Source: Schistosoma mansoni (Eukaryota; Platyhelminthes; Trematoda; Strigeidida; Schistosomatidae). Taken from it: DNA of 64,000 nucleotides. Positions within the stretch are counted from its first letter, which is position 1, and each line of letters begins with the position of its first letter. Under the pieces are notes generated by a model that was not told the origin of the DNA, ran no database searches, and worked only from the letters and a program-made list of their open reading frames with translations. Shown here in pieces: positions 22,820 to 35,500 of the stretch. The stretch is taken from contig NC_031495.1 of assembly GCF_000237925.1 (NCBI RefSeq), forward strand, positions 1,256,407-1,320,406. Reading direction: 5' to 3'. A program made the translations under genes and the position numbers.

Positions 22820-24992
22820 ACTGGATAACGGCGCGGACAACATCACAAAAGTTTAATACGGCCTTTCTTCGAGATGTTGACAAACTCAGCAAATTCAACA
22901 TAGCCCTCAGCAACAGGTTCCAGGCATTTCATGATCTACTCAATGGAGAGGGAACTACCATGGAGAGCAATTGGAAAGGTATGAAGGATTCAATCGTTTC
23001 AACATGTCAGGAGGTTCTGGGCCAAAAGAAGCACCATCACAAGGAATGGATCACTGTTGGTACACTGGATAAAATTGAAGAAAGGAGGAACAAGAAGACA
23101 GCAATCAATATCAGTCGAACAAGAGCAGAAAAAGCCAAAACACAAGCCGAATACACAGAGGCGAACAAGCAAGTGGAGAGGAGCATCAGAACCGACAAAC
23201 GTAAATATGTGGAAGATTTAGCAATGACAGCGGAAAAGGCTGCAAGAGAGGGAAACATGAGACAACTGTATGATACAACAAAGAAACTTGCTGGAAATTA
23301 CCGTAAGCCAGAAAGACCAGTGAAAAGCAAGAAAGGCGAAGTAATCACCGACATTGAAGAACAACGAAACAGGTGGATAGAACACTTCAAAGAACTCTTG
23401 AATCGACCAGGTCCACTGAACCCACCCAACATTGAAGCAGCACCCACAGACCTCCCGATCGATTTTGGCCCACCAACAATTGAAGAGATAAGCATGGCCA
23501 TTAGACAAATCAAGAGTGGCAAAGCAGCGGGACCAGACAACATCCCGGCAAGGCACTGAAAGCAAATATAGCAGCAACTGCAAAGATACTCCACATCCTC
23601 TTCAGTAACATTTGGGATGAAGAACAAGTACCAATAGACTGGAAAAAAGGACTTCTGATCAAGATACCAAAGAAAGGTGATCTCAGCAAGTGCGACAACT
23701 ACAGGGGCATCACTCTTCTCTCAATACCAGGAAAAGTCTTCAACAGAGCATTGTTAAACAGGATTAAGGATTACGTGGACGCCCAACTTCGAGATCAACA
23801 AGCTGGATTTCGTAAGGATAGATCGTGTACAGACCAAATCGCAACTCTACGTATCATTGTGGAACAATCAATCGAATGGAATTCATCACAGTACATCAAC
23901 TTCATCGACTACGAGAAGGCATTTGATAGCGTGGACAGGACAACACTATGGAGGCTTCTTCGACACTACGGCGTGCCTGAGAAGATAGTCAATATCATAC
24001 GGAACTCCTATGATGGACTAAACTGCCAAATCGTCCACGGAGGACAACTCACCGACTCATTCGAGGTAAAGACCGGTGTTAGACAAGGTTGCTTACTCTC
24101 ACCCGTTCTCTTTCTCCTGGTGATCGACTGGATCATGAGGTCGTCAACATCTGGAGGAAAGCACGGGCTACAGTGGACAGGCAGGATGCAGCTTGACGAT
24201 TTAGACTTCGCGGATGATCTGGCTCTTCTATCACAAACGCAACAACAAATGCAGAAGAAAACGACCAGTGTAGCAGCAGCCTCAGCAACAGTAGGTCTCA
24301 ATATAAACAAAGGGAAAAGCAAGACTCTCCGATACAATACAATATGCACCAATCAAATTACACTTGACGGAGAAGCTTTGGAGGATGTGGAAACCTTTAC
24401 ATATCTGGGCAGCATCATTGATGAACACGGTGGATCAGATGGAAATGTGAGGGCGCGGATCGGCAAAGCAAGAGCAGCATATTTACAACTGAAAAACATC
24501 TGGAGCTCAAAACAATTTTCAATCAACACCAAGATCAGAATTTCCAATACAAATGTCAAGACAGTTCTACTGTATGGAGCAGAGACGTGGAGAACTACGA
24601 AAGCCATCATCCAGAAGATACAAGTGTTTATTAACAGCTGTCTATGCAAGATTCTTCGGACTCGATGGCCAGACACAATCAGCAACATTCTACTGTGGGA
24701 TACAACAAACCAGATTCCAGCGGAGGAAGAAATCAGGAAGAAGCGCTGAAAGTGGATTGGGCACACTTTGAGGAAATCACTCGATTGCGTCGCAAGACGA
24801 GCCCTCACATGGAATCCTGAAGGTCAAATGAGACGAGGAAGACCAAGGAGAATATTACGCCGAAAAATAGAGACAGACATGAGAAGAATGAACAAAAAAT
24901 GGATAGAACTAGAAAAGAAGGCCCAGAACAGAGTGGGTTGGAGAATGCTGGTCGGCGGCCTATGCTCCATTGGGAGTAACAGGCTTAAGTAA
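22816..24992 (+). pseudogene. RTE reverse transcriptase, broken
   Basis: Linker region with a long charged helix, then KSGKAAGPDNIPA (about 23510-23550), where a one-base deletion shifts the frame. It continues with IPKKGDLSKCDNYRGI, NFIDYEKAFDSVDR, TGVRQGCLLSPVLF and LDFADDLALL; the FADD catalytic pair is at 24207-24218. A TGA replaces a Trp codon at 24747. The C-terminal part ends [16 protein letters not shown]. The catalytic residues remain, but the product cannot be made as one chain. Confidence 0.85.
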
Positions 24993-25005
24993 GCAAGTAA
25001 GTAAG

Positions 25006-25018
25006 TAACTAAAAACTC
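25006..25018 (+). repeat. Target-site duplication, right, of the RTE element
   Basis: Second copy of TAACTAAAAACTC, directly after the TAAG repeats. Confidence 0.85.
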
Positions 25019-27480
25019 CAGTTTAACCCTTGCTTCCTAACTCCTATCCTTCTTCATCATAGCTGATGTCCGTTGGTGACTAAAGTTTTATGTAGTTATA
25101 TCCCTAAATTCCAATATTAGTGCAACCTCTAACATGGATGTATATCTATAAACTTTCCGTGTCTGTGGACACCCCTCGTTCTACCCATAGAAGAAACCAA
25201 ATTAGCAGTGAATAAGTGTTTATTTTTAGATCTTGGAAGATGTTGTCGACCATGAGGTTACCCTTTCAAACACATAAATCTTTTCAACATTCAACATAAA
25301 ATAGTGGGAAGTAAAACTCCTTAGAAAACAAGGAAATGGGTGAAAACTTGGGCTTTAATATCCTTAGATGTTTGAGGCCAACTCTTAACCAATCAATTCA
25401 AGTTGCTACAAACTCGCCCCTTTTTATTATATCGGGTAGTCTGACTTTGGAATGCTAATCATTACGATCAAAGTTATTATTACTCTGTTGTTTCGTCACT
25501 TCGCATTGTGTCATATATTTTTTGTAGCTAGGCAGTGGTTTTTGAGTGCCTCATAAATAGCCAAGGTCGTCTATCCATCATTCATTTACCAAAGCACTCA
25601 GAAAAAATAGTTATTACATCACATTTACCTATTTAATAATTAAACAAGTGATGGAGGTTCTATATTGTTGTTTAACCCCATCCATCCTATCGTACTAAAG
25701 CAACATTCAAAATCCCTATGTACCTCAGTACTGAACCCCACTGGGAACTCGATAACCTCCAAGATAGTAGAGGGAGGCCATTTTTACTCTGATTTTTAAT
25801 GAAAGAAACAAAATTTCTTAGGTTATAAAAGGCTGGTGGCACTACACCTTTGTGATGTCAAAGATCATGGAACTCTTGATTAGTGATTAAGTGAGGGGAT
25901 AAGAAGTTGTCCGTCTATCAGCTGCGAATTGAGAATATCTCATCTCTGTTTGGGAGATTCGGGGTTTGTTTTTATGCGTTTTCCAGCTAAAATCTAAACC
26001 TATTCATGCAAGTTTAGTTTAACTCTACACAAGTGATTGATGTCTCCATCCAACGATTGTAGCGTACATGTTTTTGTGTGGCCTGATTTTCCACCACTAA
26101 CTCCTAACGGGTACACTAATTAAAAGGAACTTCTTGAAGAGTCAGTGTGCTTTTTGGCGATGACCAATAACTAATTGATTTCATCAGGTTCCAGTATGCT
26201 GACAAATCGAACACACTGAAATTAATATAATGTCTCCAGAGTGATTAAGCAGTTCGTGCAGTCAGAATCGTTGAAATATTTTTTGTTTCCGTGTTCTATG
26301 CACACTGAAGTTATCCAAATACTTTTTACTTGATGAATGAATCATAAATTTAGAGTTTCATATGTGGCTCGTTAGAATAGCACAGTTAGTTGGTGGCTAA
26401 CACAGGAAGTCTATTGTGGTGTCGGTTCATAGTCATACGATCTTCGAAGCTGAACACGAGATAGCTGAGAAAACTCACATTCACCACTAAAAACGGAGAG
26501 TCAGTAATGGTGAACGCGGGACAATTTATGGGAATGGCATGTCTCGGACATGCAGGCATGCTCACTCTATGTAACCTCTCACTTTTTGTATTGAGTATAC
26601 TACTCTCTTCCCAGCCCAAACGTCTTCAAAAGTGCTATTTGTTATGTTGCTGATTATCACAATAAGAAGAGTTAGTGTAGACTATGGTACAACTTACATA
26701 TAAGATCTGATAGATTAGGTAGACACATCATGACAAATCTATAATTTTGGGATTAGGTCCATTATGGTAGCAAGAATCAATATACTAATATCTGTAGCCA
26801 GCCTATATAAACACTAAATGTACGTGATTAGCAAAGAGCAAACCTTGAAATATAAGTACCGTCGGTTCTTTTCTTTCCACGTCAGCTAGCATAATTCATT
26901 AAGAGTGAGAAAAGTAGTACGAAGTAACGCACGCCATTAAGACAGATTATTCAAGGTAGAGAGAACAAACCGAATAGGCTGCCACTAGACCTATCCCTGA
27001 TTCGGATTATCACAAAAAGACACAAGGATAAACAAATTACTAGCACGACAACAACGCACAGAGAATTAATAATTACTATATGACTCGTCAACTAGAGGTA
27101 TATGAACCCCAGAGTTGATATTTACTCCGGGACTAGAACACAGTTTCGTTCGCTACCGAAGCTGATGCGGTCGTGAGGCCTTTTTACATGACGAGACAAT
27201 TAGGTTGGAAGTAAATTGTAAGAAGTCAGGTCCATTATTCAACCAAATATCTCACACAAATACGTCTTTTATTTATCTTCTACATCTGAAGAACTAACAT
27301 GGGCAAATGGCTGACCTCTAAATTTGTTTAACAAGGAATCAAAACATATAAATTATAAGTTGAGAATAAAATACTTCTAAATGGTAGCGAATCTGGCAAT
27401 GAGTAAACCTTTGCTAATAAAAGCCTTTACGAACTAGTTTATTATACTACATATGTTGGAAGTTGAAACTTATTAAATGA
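25019..27480. other. Intergenic DNA with one decayed SINE
   Basis: No gene was recognised. Somewhat less AT-rich stretches at 25680-25800 and 26390-26600 show no conserved frame. A decayed family A tRNA-like segment lies at about 27079-27180 (minus): ACTCGTCAACTAGAGG, ACTCCGGGACTAGAACAC. Confidence 0.4.
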
Positions 27481-27530
27481 CTGATTGTGCGTGAGTTTTG
27501 GCGGTTAGTCGGTCGCGCGTTTTATCAAGG

Positions 27531-27917
27531 ATGGCATGTTGACTTTTGATTTCATCATTTTAGTTTGTAGGCTAAAAGGACGAAGAAAGTTGGCATAGTT
27601 GGAAAGTATGGTGTTCGATACGGTGCTTCTCTCAGGAAGACCATCAAAAAGATAGAAATCAGCCAGCATGCTAAATACAACTGCAATTTTTGTGGGAAGG
27701 TAATTTGTGAAAGCTCTTGCCTATTTATCCTTTAGGATTCGTTGAAAAGAAAAGCAGCTGGCATATGGGAATGCAAGGCGTGTAAAAAAGTAGTAGCTGG
27801 TGGCGCTTATGTTTGCAGGTATGTAATTTCACCTCATTTGACTAGTTTTGTAGTACAACGGCCGCGACAACAATTCGGGCTGCTATCAGGCGCTTGCGTG
27901 ATGCCCACGAATCATAA
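27531..27917 (+). CDS. RPL37A: 60S ribosomal protein L37a (eL43), complete
   Basis: Four exons: 27531-27533, 27571-27699, 27736-27818 and 27854-27917. The joined product is 92 residues, the usual length of the animal protein. It reads [14 protein letters not shown] from residue 2, has the zinc-ribbon cysteines at 39, 42, 57 and 60 (CNFCGK and CKACK), then VAGGAY and the C-terminal [14 protein letters not shown]. The protein is a structural component of the large ribosomal subunit. Introns are 37, 36 and 35 bp, typical of schistosome micro-introns. Exon 1 carries only the initiator ATG before the first intron. That intron begins GC rather than GT. Upstream in frame is a TAG, so the start cannot lie in exon 2. 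Confidence 0.93.
27571..27699 (+). CDS. RPL37A: RPL37A exon 2
   Basis: 43 codons, from AKRTKKVG to YNCNFCGK, bounded by TTTGTAG| and |GTAATT. Phase 0 at both ends. Confidence 0.93.
27736..27818 (+). CDS. RPL37A: RPL37A exon 3
   Basis: Follows TTTAG and encodes [18 protein letters not shown] to AYVC. It ends CAG|GTATGT in phase 2; the next exon supplies the base that completes AGT (Ser). Confidence 0.93.
27854..27917 (+). CDS. RPL37A: RPL37A exon 4
   Basis: Follows TTTTGTAG and encodes [20 protein letters not shown], with TAA at 27915-27917. Confidence 0.92.
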
Positions 27918-29214
27918 ACTATGTTTTAAAAAAATATAGTTGGTCTGCTACCTAAATATATTTTTGACTTAAAGCCGCTAGTTGAGTAACTCCCGGTTTA
28001 TTCGTGTTTATATTGATGGGCAGTTGATAATTTTGTCGGCCATCAGACGTATCCAATAGTGTTAGTCATTTGATGTTCCTGTCATTATAGTAGTCGGAGC
28101 TGCTTCTTGGAGTCGTGCAGTTTTATCATACATATAGCCTTAAGTAAATGTATTATGTATAAATCTCGGTTCAAAATACAAAAATTAGGTACCACTTTAC
28201 TAAGTTGCTTGCAAGTGAATCGACTGAAATATAAATTCAGCATGTGCATCTACCCAATCCTTTCTGATCACTGATGGTAAGCTAAACATAATCATTTAGT
28301 GTCTCCTAGTATGCGCTGTTATTGCCCATTCAATGTCACCGCTATATTCCAACTAATTTGATTACCAAGTTTGTCTTTCACGAAATTACTCATGTTGGCT
28401 ACTATAGTTAGTCAAGTAACACTTAAACTCTTGTGGCCCACCGGCATTTTGTTACTTGTAAAGTACTAAATGTTGCAAGTTTTCTATTAGAATTGTCACA
28501 TGTTTTCAAAGCTGAATGCTTTTGTGTTTAGCTCGTGTTAACCCGCTTTATGAAGGAAAACGGCAGCTCCTTGTGCTTATCCGAAATAGTTTAGTCCAAG
28601 TTAACATATGCGGCAAAGAATAAAATTTCACATGCACTTTGCAAGATATGATGATTGAGTCGAACTTTCAGGGTTTTGTACTTGTTTCGCAGAGCATTGT
28701 GAAAGGGATTAGGTGTTTTCGTTATCAGTAGACTCAGTTCGCACAATCGTTCGACCACTGAAATGAGTACCTGGTAGTTGCTTGAAAGGATGGGTAGTTT
28801 CTGTTGTACAGTACATGGCAGTGACTGAAGATAGTCCTAGGATCACTTGTAGACTACATGTGTAATACTAGGTTGTTCACTATATACGGCTGTACAGTAC
28901 TACTCGTCCCACCATTGTCCTATTTTAGTTGCATCACAAATGGAAGGGTGGACTGGTCAGACTAATTACTACTAAATTCAAAAACAAGCTTCTAAGAGCA
29001 GACCACTAATAAGTTACACATTGTAAACTATTAGCTCGAACTAACCGCACAGTCCTTTTATGATAGTGGATAGATGAGCCAACTGTATACACTTTCTGTG
29101 TTTAGAACGATGGGTGTCAGAGAACTTAGTTTAACTTTTATTTTGACGTTTAGTCCCTTACTTATCCAGAAATCCGATTCGCACCGACGGAGGCTTCAGG
29201 TCATACCGAATCTA
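27918..29214. other. Intergenic DNA downstream of RPL37A
   Basis: No gene or repeat family was recognised. No canonical AATAAA is obvious within the first 150 bases after the RPL37A stop. Confidence 0.35.
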
Positions 29215-29290
29215 GATTTTATTTATTTAATCACATATATATTGGTGCAAAAGGGCATCGGATACATATTCGCCACACAAAATAATGAGA
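29215..29290 (+). repeat. Fragment of unclassified repeat R3
   Basis: TATTTAATCACATATATATT, then GGTGCAAAAGGGCATC and CGCCACACAAAAT, aligns by eye with the start of R3 at 35625 and the end of the minus copy at 59400. Confidence 0.5.
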
Positions 29291-29445
29291 ATGGGAGGAG
29301 AAGGAAGTTGTGTATATATAAAAGGAAAAAAAAGAGAAGAGTAATGATGGGGGGAACTGAAATGTACAACCAGAAGAGCTCTCCCAGTTAAGAAAGTTAT
29401 AGCCACTCTTTACGAAAAAAGTAAAATAAGGTTACAGCAGGCTCG

Positions 29446-29660
29446 CTACTGACTTCTATTCTGAGCCATATCTGATAACGTCTCTAGCCACTGTGTTGCA
29501 CCATCTCTCCGACCCCAGCCAGGGAGTCGTGAAGAACCAACAGAAGCTAGCCCTTTGCAGTTTTCTTTCATACCACGACAAGTAGCTATTCGCTTATCTA
29601 ACTGTCCATTAAGTGTCATATGACTGGGGGCAATCCCGGAGATTGAGTCTCCACAGACAG
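29446..29660 (-). pseudogene. Possible retroelement protein fragment
   Basis: On minus the frame encodes LDKRIATCRGMKENCKGLAS, then LPGWGRRDGATQWLETLSDM. The last part resembles C-terminal tails of RT proteins (W-L-E-T-L-x-D-M-A-x-N). This rests on resemblance only; no RT core lies next to it. Confidence 0.3.
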
Positions 29661-29869
29661 CAGCGTGAACATACAAAATAATTACAGTTATTACCAACTG
29701 GAGGGAATTATGCCTGATATTATTATTAATGGCTTTATTCAATATTATAATCTGATACAATATAAAATATATCTGGATCTTGCGCATAAGACAACTTGAG
29801 TATAGTGGATAATATAGTTTCATTGTCCACTGGACAGCCCTAACTGCATGGTGCAAACTCTCTTGTCAT

Positions 29870-30800
29870 TATTTTATTGCTAGTATAGGGTTTCTATCGT
29901 AAGGTTGTTTAAGCTCTGATTGTTGTGACTAGTCGCAACCGTGGTCAGTTTCATTAGCGTCCTGAGGTCAGTAAACATCGTTTAGTGACATGGACTTGAA
30001 GGGAAACAAAACGGGTTCCAAATGCCAGGTGCCGTGGCTGAGGCACCAAGATAATAAAAATCGGTGGTTAGGAAGTGCGAGTATACTTCTCACCAATTTT
30101 ATACCTTTGTAAGTCACGTATTTTCAGTCTTACATAGAGAGGGACTACTTTTAGAAATACCTGTGGCTGCTTTAACGCCGACTTATTTGTTTTCCATTTT
30201 TTTTCTCGATATATACGAGTCAATATTTGCCAAAGGCCAGTAAAAAGATAGTCAACTTAGTTTGCACCCGTTTTTAATTTAGGATATTAGCATTATTTTG
30301 GTGTAGACATATATTGTCGTTACATATTTTAGCCGCACCCATCTAGCTAAGTTGTAGGTAAATGTGATTCCTCTTAGTTCAAGGTGTAAGCATTCACGAA
30401 TAGGGGGCTATATCGGCAATACATCAAACATGTAAATGTGAAGATCATTAACGACCACAATACTACATGATAGGTAAACCTGCGAAATACACAACTCATT
30501 TTAAAAGGGAGATCAGGAAGAAACCCTCAATGCACTAAGACAAAGAAACTGTTTCATTGACAAAATTATTATATTAATACTGTGACGTATTAGTGTGAAG
30601 TGACCACACAAATTAGTGTTTTGTAATTAATCAGTCGGCAGCATTTTCTAAGTATGGGTATCTTGAAACTTAACATTGTAAGGAGATACTTCCTTACTCA
30701 TTAACATCGCAGCTTTTAAAATAAAGTTTAAAAGCTTATAAAAGATATTTTGACTATGAGAGACTTCTAGGTCATTAAATACAACTAAACTGTATTAGAA
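29870..30800. other. Intergenic DNA, nothing recognised
   Basis: No coding signal, RNA gene or known repeat was recognised. Confidence 0.35.
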
Positions 30801-31470
30801 CAAACTCCGCACGTAGCCCTTCCAGGGTTACTGCCGGTATCAAGCTGGGATAAAGGAGGGTTGGGAATAAAGTCAGCACCCACATCCCGTATAAGACAAC
30901 CTTGATTAACAAACGCTAACGAGAGAGTCGACGGATCTTCATTTAGAAGAATTATGACACCTCATGGTGAAAGCTGAGATTCTTCGGAAATCACGAGGTC
31001 GATGACCCTTCTAACAACCAGAGCAACAATTAATATAGGTACATGGAATGTCTGAACAATGTGAGAGTTCGAATCTTTAATACGAACTTCTATACAGTCC
31101 TATTGTACGGAGCTGAAACTTGGAGAACCACTACAATCATCATCAATAAAGTAAAAGTATTTATAAACAATTGTCTACGCAAGATACTCCAGATCTGTTG
31201 GCCAGATACCATCAGCAACAACCTACTGTGGTAGAGAACAAACATGATTACAGTTTAAGAGGAAATTAGGAAGACGCTGAAGGAAATCATCAAACTGCAT
31301 CATAAGGCAAGCACTAACTTGGAATCTTCAAAGCAAAGGGAAATGTGAAAGACCAAAGGATAGAAGGCAGACATCAAAAAAGTGAATAGCAATTAGGAAG
31401 AAGAGAGTTGGTTAGGAAATCCCAGTCGATAGCTTGTGTTCCATTAGAGGTAACAGGCTTAATTAAGGAA
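30801..31470 (+). mobile_element. RTE LINE copy with large internal deletion
   Basis: It begins like the full element (AACTCCGC...GGATAAAGGAGGGTTGGG) and reaches the endonuclease start (ACATGGAATGTC). At about 31065 it jumps to the C-terminal RT region ([20 protein letters not shown]). It ends GGTAACAGGCTTAA at the normal 3' end. Roughly 2.4 kb of the element is missing. It is clearly older than the copy at 21812. Confidence 0.8.
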
Positions 31471-32484
31471 GCACTAGAACAAAAATCTTGCAAACGGTAG
31501 TTGAAACAAACAGTCGTTTGTATAGATCAAATCCGAGTACACGTTCCTCAATTTCCACCATCCTAAATCTATAGTTCAAAAGTAGATGTACCTTATTGAC
31601 TAATGTCATGTCATGCCATGTAATATTCATTTCAGTCTTTATGCTCGCTCAGTAGAGGTTCTATTTGTTCACTATGATTAAGTAAGCGAACTGAGATGTC
31701 CGGCTATTCAATCAGATAGGAATGTGATGGTAAATAGAACAAGTGAAGGCGATATGAAAATTGTTTATAAGAATATAATATATATTTGAACAAAATTTAT
31801 ACAGTCTACATGTTAGATACCAAGATAAGAAATTTTGGGGACATGTGCACTGGAAAAATAACCTGGATAGAAGGTGATGTAGGGATGAAGCATACATCAA
31901 CAGATTGAAATATTAGTTGGCACTAACAGTGTAGTTTGATAGAATGACCTACAACATCGTAGAAAAACGAAGTGCTAAATATATTAGGTACATATGTGAA
32001 GTGTTAATCTTTCTGGAAGGATAAGGCAAACCACAAAGAACAGTAATCTAAAGCGTATATTCATTAATATACTGGTCTTTCAGCCAATAACTAGACACGT
32101 CTAAGAGAAAGACAACAAAATATTGACTCGAAATTCTGAATAGTGTACGAAATACGAAGTAAAATGATGTAGCATACGGTTAATTAAGCTGGAACTGGTC
32201 TCACATGCATTTCGCTGTGAATTCGCCTCAATTCACCGGTGCTAATTGGCAATAAATTTTTTGAGAGAACCATGTTTGAATACACAAACAGACTACACAT
32301 TGAAAGTGAGAGTTTATTCGTAACTAAATAATTTGCAAAGATAGGGAGAAAACCTGAAGAGAAAGATAGTTGTAGAAGAAGGATAAGACGAGCTTTACAT
32401 GTGTTCTAACTGAAAATAATGTGAGGTTAACATAGCTGCATATTTCACAAAGAATAAATACCATCCCGAAATCATATGATAAGA
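31471..32484. other. Intergenic DNA between the RTE copy and the DCUN1D 3' end
   Basis: No gene was recognised. It presumably contains the 3' UTR and polyadenylation site of DCUN1D (minus), but no single signal stands out. Confidence 0.35.
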
Positions 32485-32570
32485 TCATGGGTGGTTTGTT
32501 AGTGGAATATCCATCTGAACTTGAGGCTTTGCCCATTCCACGAATTCGTCAATCAGTACTGGCCAAGCAC
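32485..32570 (-). CDS. DCUN1D: DCUN1D exon 7 (last)
   Basis: Acceptor TACCTACAG. It encodes [20 protein letters not shown] and a short tail ending LTNHP, TGA at 32487-32485. Confidence 0.92.
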
Positions 32571-35500
32571 CTGTAGGTAAAAGACAGTTTTTGAAGTGGA
32601 AAGCAACTGTATAAAACAGGAAATGATTTTTAATAAGTACAATTTAGATATAAAACGAATCAAACACCATAAGGATATCATTTAATCAATTAAATACATT
32701 TTTACTACACTGTATCGTAATATCAATAAGTTTCAAAAATTAGGTAATTTAACACACATATTCAAATATTCTTACTCCAGTCCTGATTCTGCTGTTTTGT
32801 TCTGCAATCAGTTCTAATACTGACATTTAATAAGTAAGGATTTATCAAAAAATGTATCATTAGAACATTATCAGAATCTAGGTATGCAGTAGCCCAGATA
32901 GTGATAGGCTAGATACATGCACTTAGTCAATTGAGTTAAGGACTCTGCTTGATATAAACTTCAGTATAGGCATTTGTGGAGCATCGACAACAATCATAAT
33001 AAGTGTAGTTATTAAACCTAGGACATGAGCTCGTACTTATTTACGAATATTACTAGGATAGAAGACTGTAAATTTCCTTGACTGGTGTACTGTGCACAGT
33101 GTGTTTACGTGTTCAATGGAACGAAGATGTATTAATGGTTAATGTACGAAAGCCAGGTCACGATACTCTGTTGATTAGTTCCATCTAACCACCTAATACT
33201 AAAGTTTTGATTGTTATGTAGATAGTAAAAGTAGTTTTGGTTTGGTAGGTGGTCTTTTTTACATCCGTATTCAATATAAATCTTAGAAAAAAAGCGTAAA
33301 TAAATATACTAATCTTTATATACCTTCTTCATCATAATTAGACATGTCAGGATAAATTGTTTCAACAAAGTCTAGAAGAAGATCCCATGTGTCTTTAGAA
33401 ATTGGACGTTTATGATGTTCCTAGAAATATCAAGACAAAAAACCGATAAGTCAATAAAACTGACTGTTCAATTGTGAGAATGTATACAGTACTCAATGGT
33501 AACACAAACTAGAAAAAAGTTCGTGAGTTAAAACCATTTAAAAAAGGCATCAGTAAGTGGTTAGACGTAGGAAAGACCTGCTTACAATATGAACCGAAGC
33601 ACTGGTAATATGTTTTAGTAAACAGTGTGGATTTACTTGGTAGAGCCAATATTATATTGAAAACTCTTCCAGTTGTCGATAAATGATTAAGTAACTCAGT
33701 TATCAACTTTTTAATTTTGTGCTGAAACTCATTTTAATTACTTTGATTTGAGAACCTAGTGTTCATATTAGTCATCATCACATAAAAGGTGTATCTTTTG
33801 TGGTCGGTTAACTGAATTGTCTTAGGAAATACTATGAATAATCACACAAATTAGACACTAGGAAAGTGGAAATTTAGCAAGTTGCGTTATATATATATAT
33901 ATATGAATATATACATATATGAATTTCAATTCACTAATAGTGCAGATAAAAAATTTGAGAATTTAAAGAATTTGCTTTAATTTACCGTCAATTAAATACA
34001 TCTAATAACTGTTCAATCAATATATATTGGTCTATGAAACGACTTACTTGAAGGAATTTAAACCATAGAGATAAATGACAAAATCGACCACGTAGGAGAA
34101 TTTCCCAGTAGGGAATAGCGTACTGAAGAACTATGAATAAATACACGTACAATGAAGTAATACTGGTAAAAAAGTTTAATTCAAAAAAGGAAATAATAGT
34201 CAGCTTACTGATTTAGATTAACTCATTCCCTAGGTACAGATTTACATACTTAGCTTTGAGCCATACTGAATGTGATGCTAATTAGTTGTTCAAAAAATGG
34301 GTGGAGCGTGGTTCTAATCTAAAACTTTGTGGTTGAAAGTTGATTACCCTAACCATCATTTTACGAACTGTTGATTTAAGCATTAGAGATCTCGACTACT
34401 ATGGGACAAATTTGGATGTAAGTCTGATTCTTTTACGGTCGGTTAGTAATCTTTAAGTTAGTCATATACAACGAATATCCTAGTGCATATATACGTTAGC
34501 CTAACACAGTAAGGTTCAAATCAATAGGACGGAAAGAAAAGAAGTCGGGATGTCAAAGACTGAAAAAAATGCAACGAATATAGTTTGGGAAAGACGAGTG
34601 AAACTTCAAGTACCAAGTAGCTCTATGGATTTATCATGAAAAGCTGAAATAGTTAGGATAAATTATAGATGGAATGTAATTTAAGATATTAGTAAAGAAA
34701 AATACCACGTAGCTCACATTATAACATAGAAATAAAAATATTAGCAGGAAATATTGACCAAGAGAGAAGTCCACATCACATACACTAATTTTTACACAGA
34801 TCGAACAGCTCATCATAAGGACAAATAGACGACTCTTAGTGAGGATCGAATGTTACCTCAGTTCTGGGGCTCCATGCAACACTGAGGTCAGTGGGACCAG
34901 ATACCAATGCCCCAAGATTACCAGATGAGCACACATGTGTAACATAATTCTTCTATCTACAGATGAAAAATGAATTTGTATTTCATCATTAGAATTCCGA
35001 GCATAGGTTATTGTGATGGTGACATAATAAATATGTTTTTGTGATATGCCAATGGATCGAAAGTTGTATTTCTGACTTAATGTAAGTCACTTTTTTCGAG
35101 TAAATAAATAAACAATATTTACTCTGAATAAGTGACTTACATTAGGTCACGAAATGTCAGAAATACAAATTTCTACCGATTGGGATATCACAAAAATATA
35201 TTTATCATTAACTTTCTACCCAATGGTCAATGTATTTGAAACTATCAAGTCCAACCTTGGTATTGAGACCTATCAAAAGAAACAATTTCCAGAGTCATAG
35301 CCAAACCTGCTTGTTTCTCGATGTACATCAATGTAGGAACGTTGAAAAAAGAGTTTAAGCGGCACATGCGGTTTCAAGAATTTGATCATTCAAGGATCCA
35401 TAACCGTCTAAATATGACAGAACCTTCAGAGTCCAGCTGCCGAGTTAAAGAATAAAATTCTCGAGAAACGAAGTAGAGGATTAAGGTGACAAATAATACG

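Larger units (their letters stand above)
21812..25005 (+). mobile_element. Near full-length RTE-clade LINE, inactivated
   Basis: About 3.2 kb with a GC-rich 5' UTR (CCCGGGTAAAGGAGGAGGGT), an apurinic endonuclease, a reverse transcriptase and a short 3' end finishing in TAAGTAAG-type repeats, the usual RTE tail. Related fragments occur at 9673, 30801, 50306, 56358 and 63416. A 13-nt target duplication flanks it. Three lesions break the single long frame: a stop/frameshift at 22816-22819, a one-base loss at 23550/23551 and a TGA at 24747-24749. It probably inserted into or beside the older LINE. The family resembles the SR2/RTE-3-type elements described from schistosomes, judged from memory. 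Confidence 0.9.

Noticed and set aside
24008-24808. Long minus-strand frames opposite the RTE reverse transcriptase
   Set aside because: They mirror the RT codons and carry no motif of their own; they are shadow frames.
26386-26619. 77-codon minus-strand frame in a less AT-rich stretch
   Set aside because: No domain and no second copy in the window; probably non-coding.
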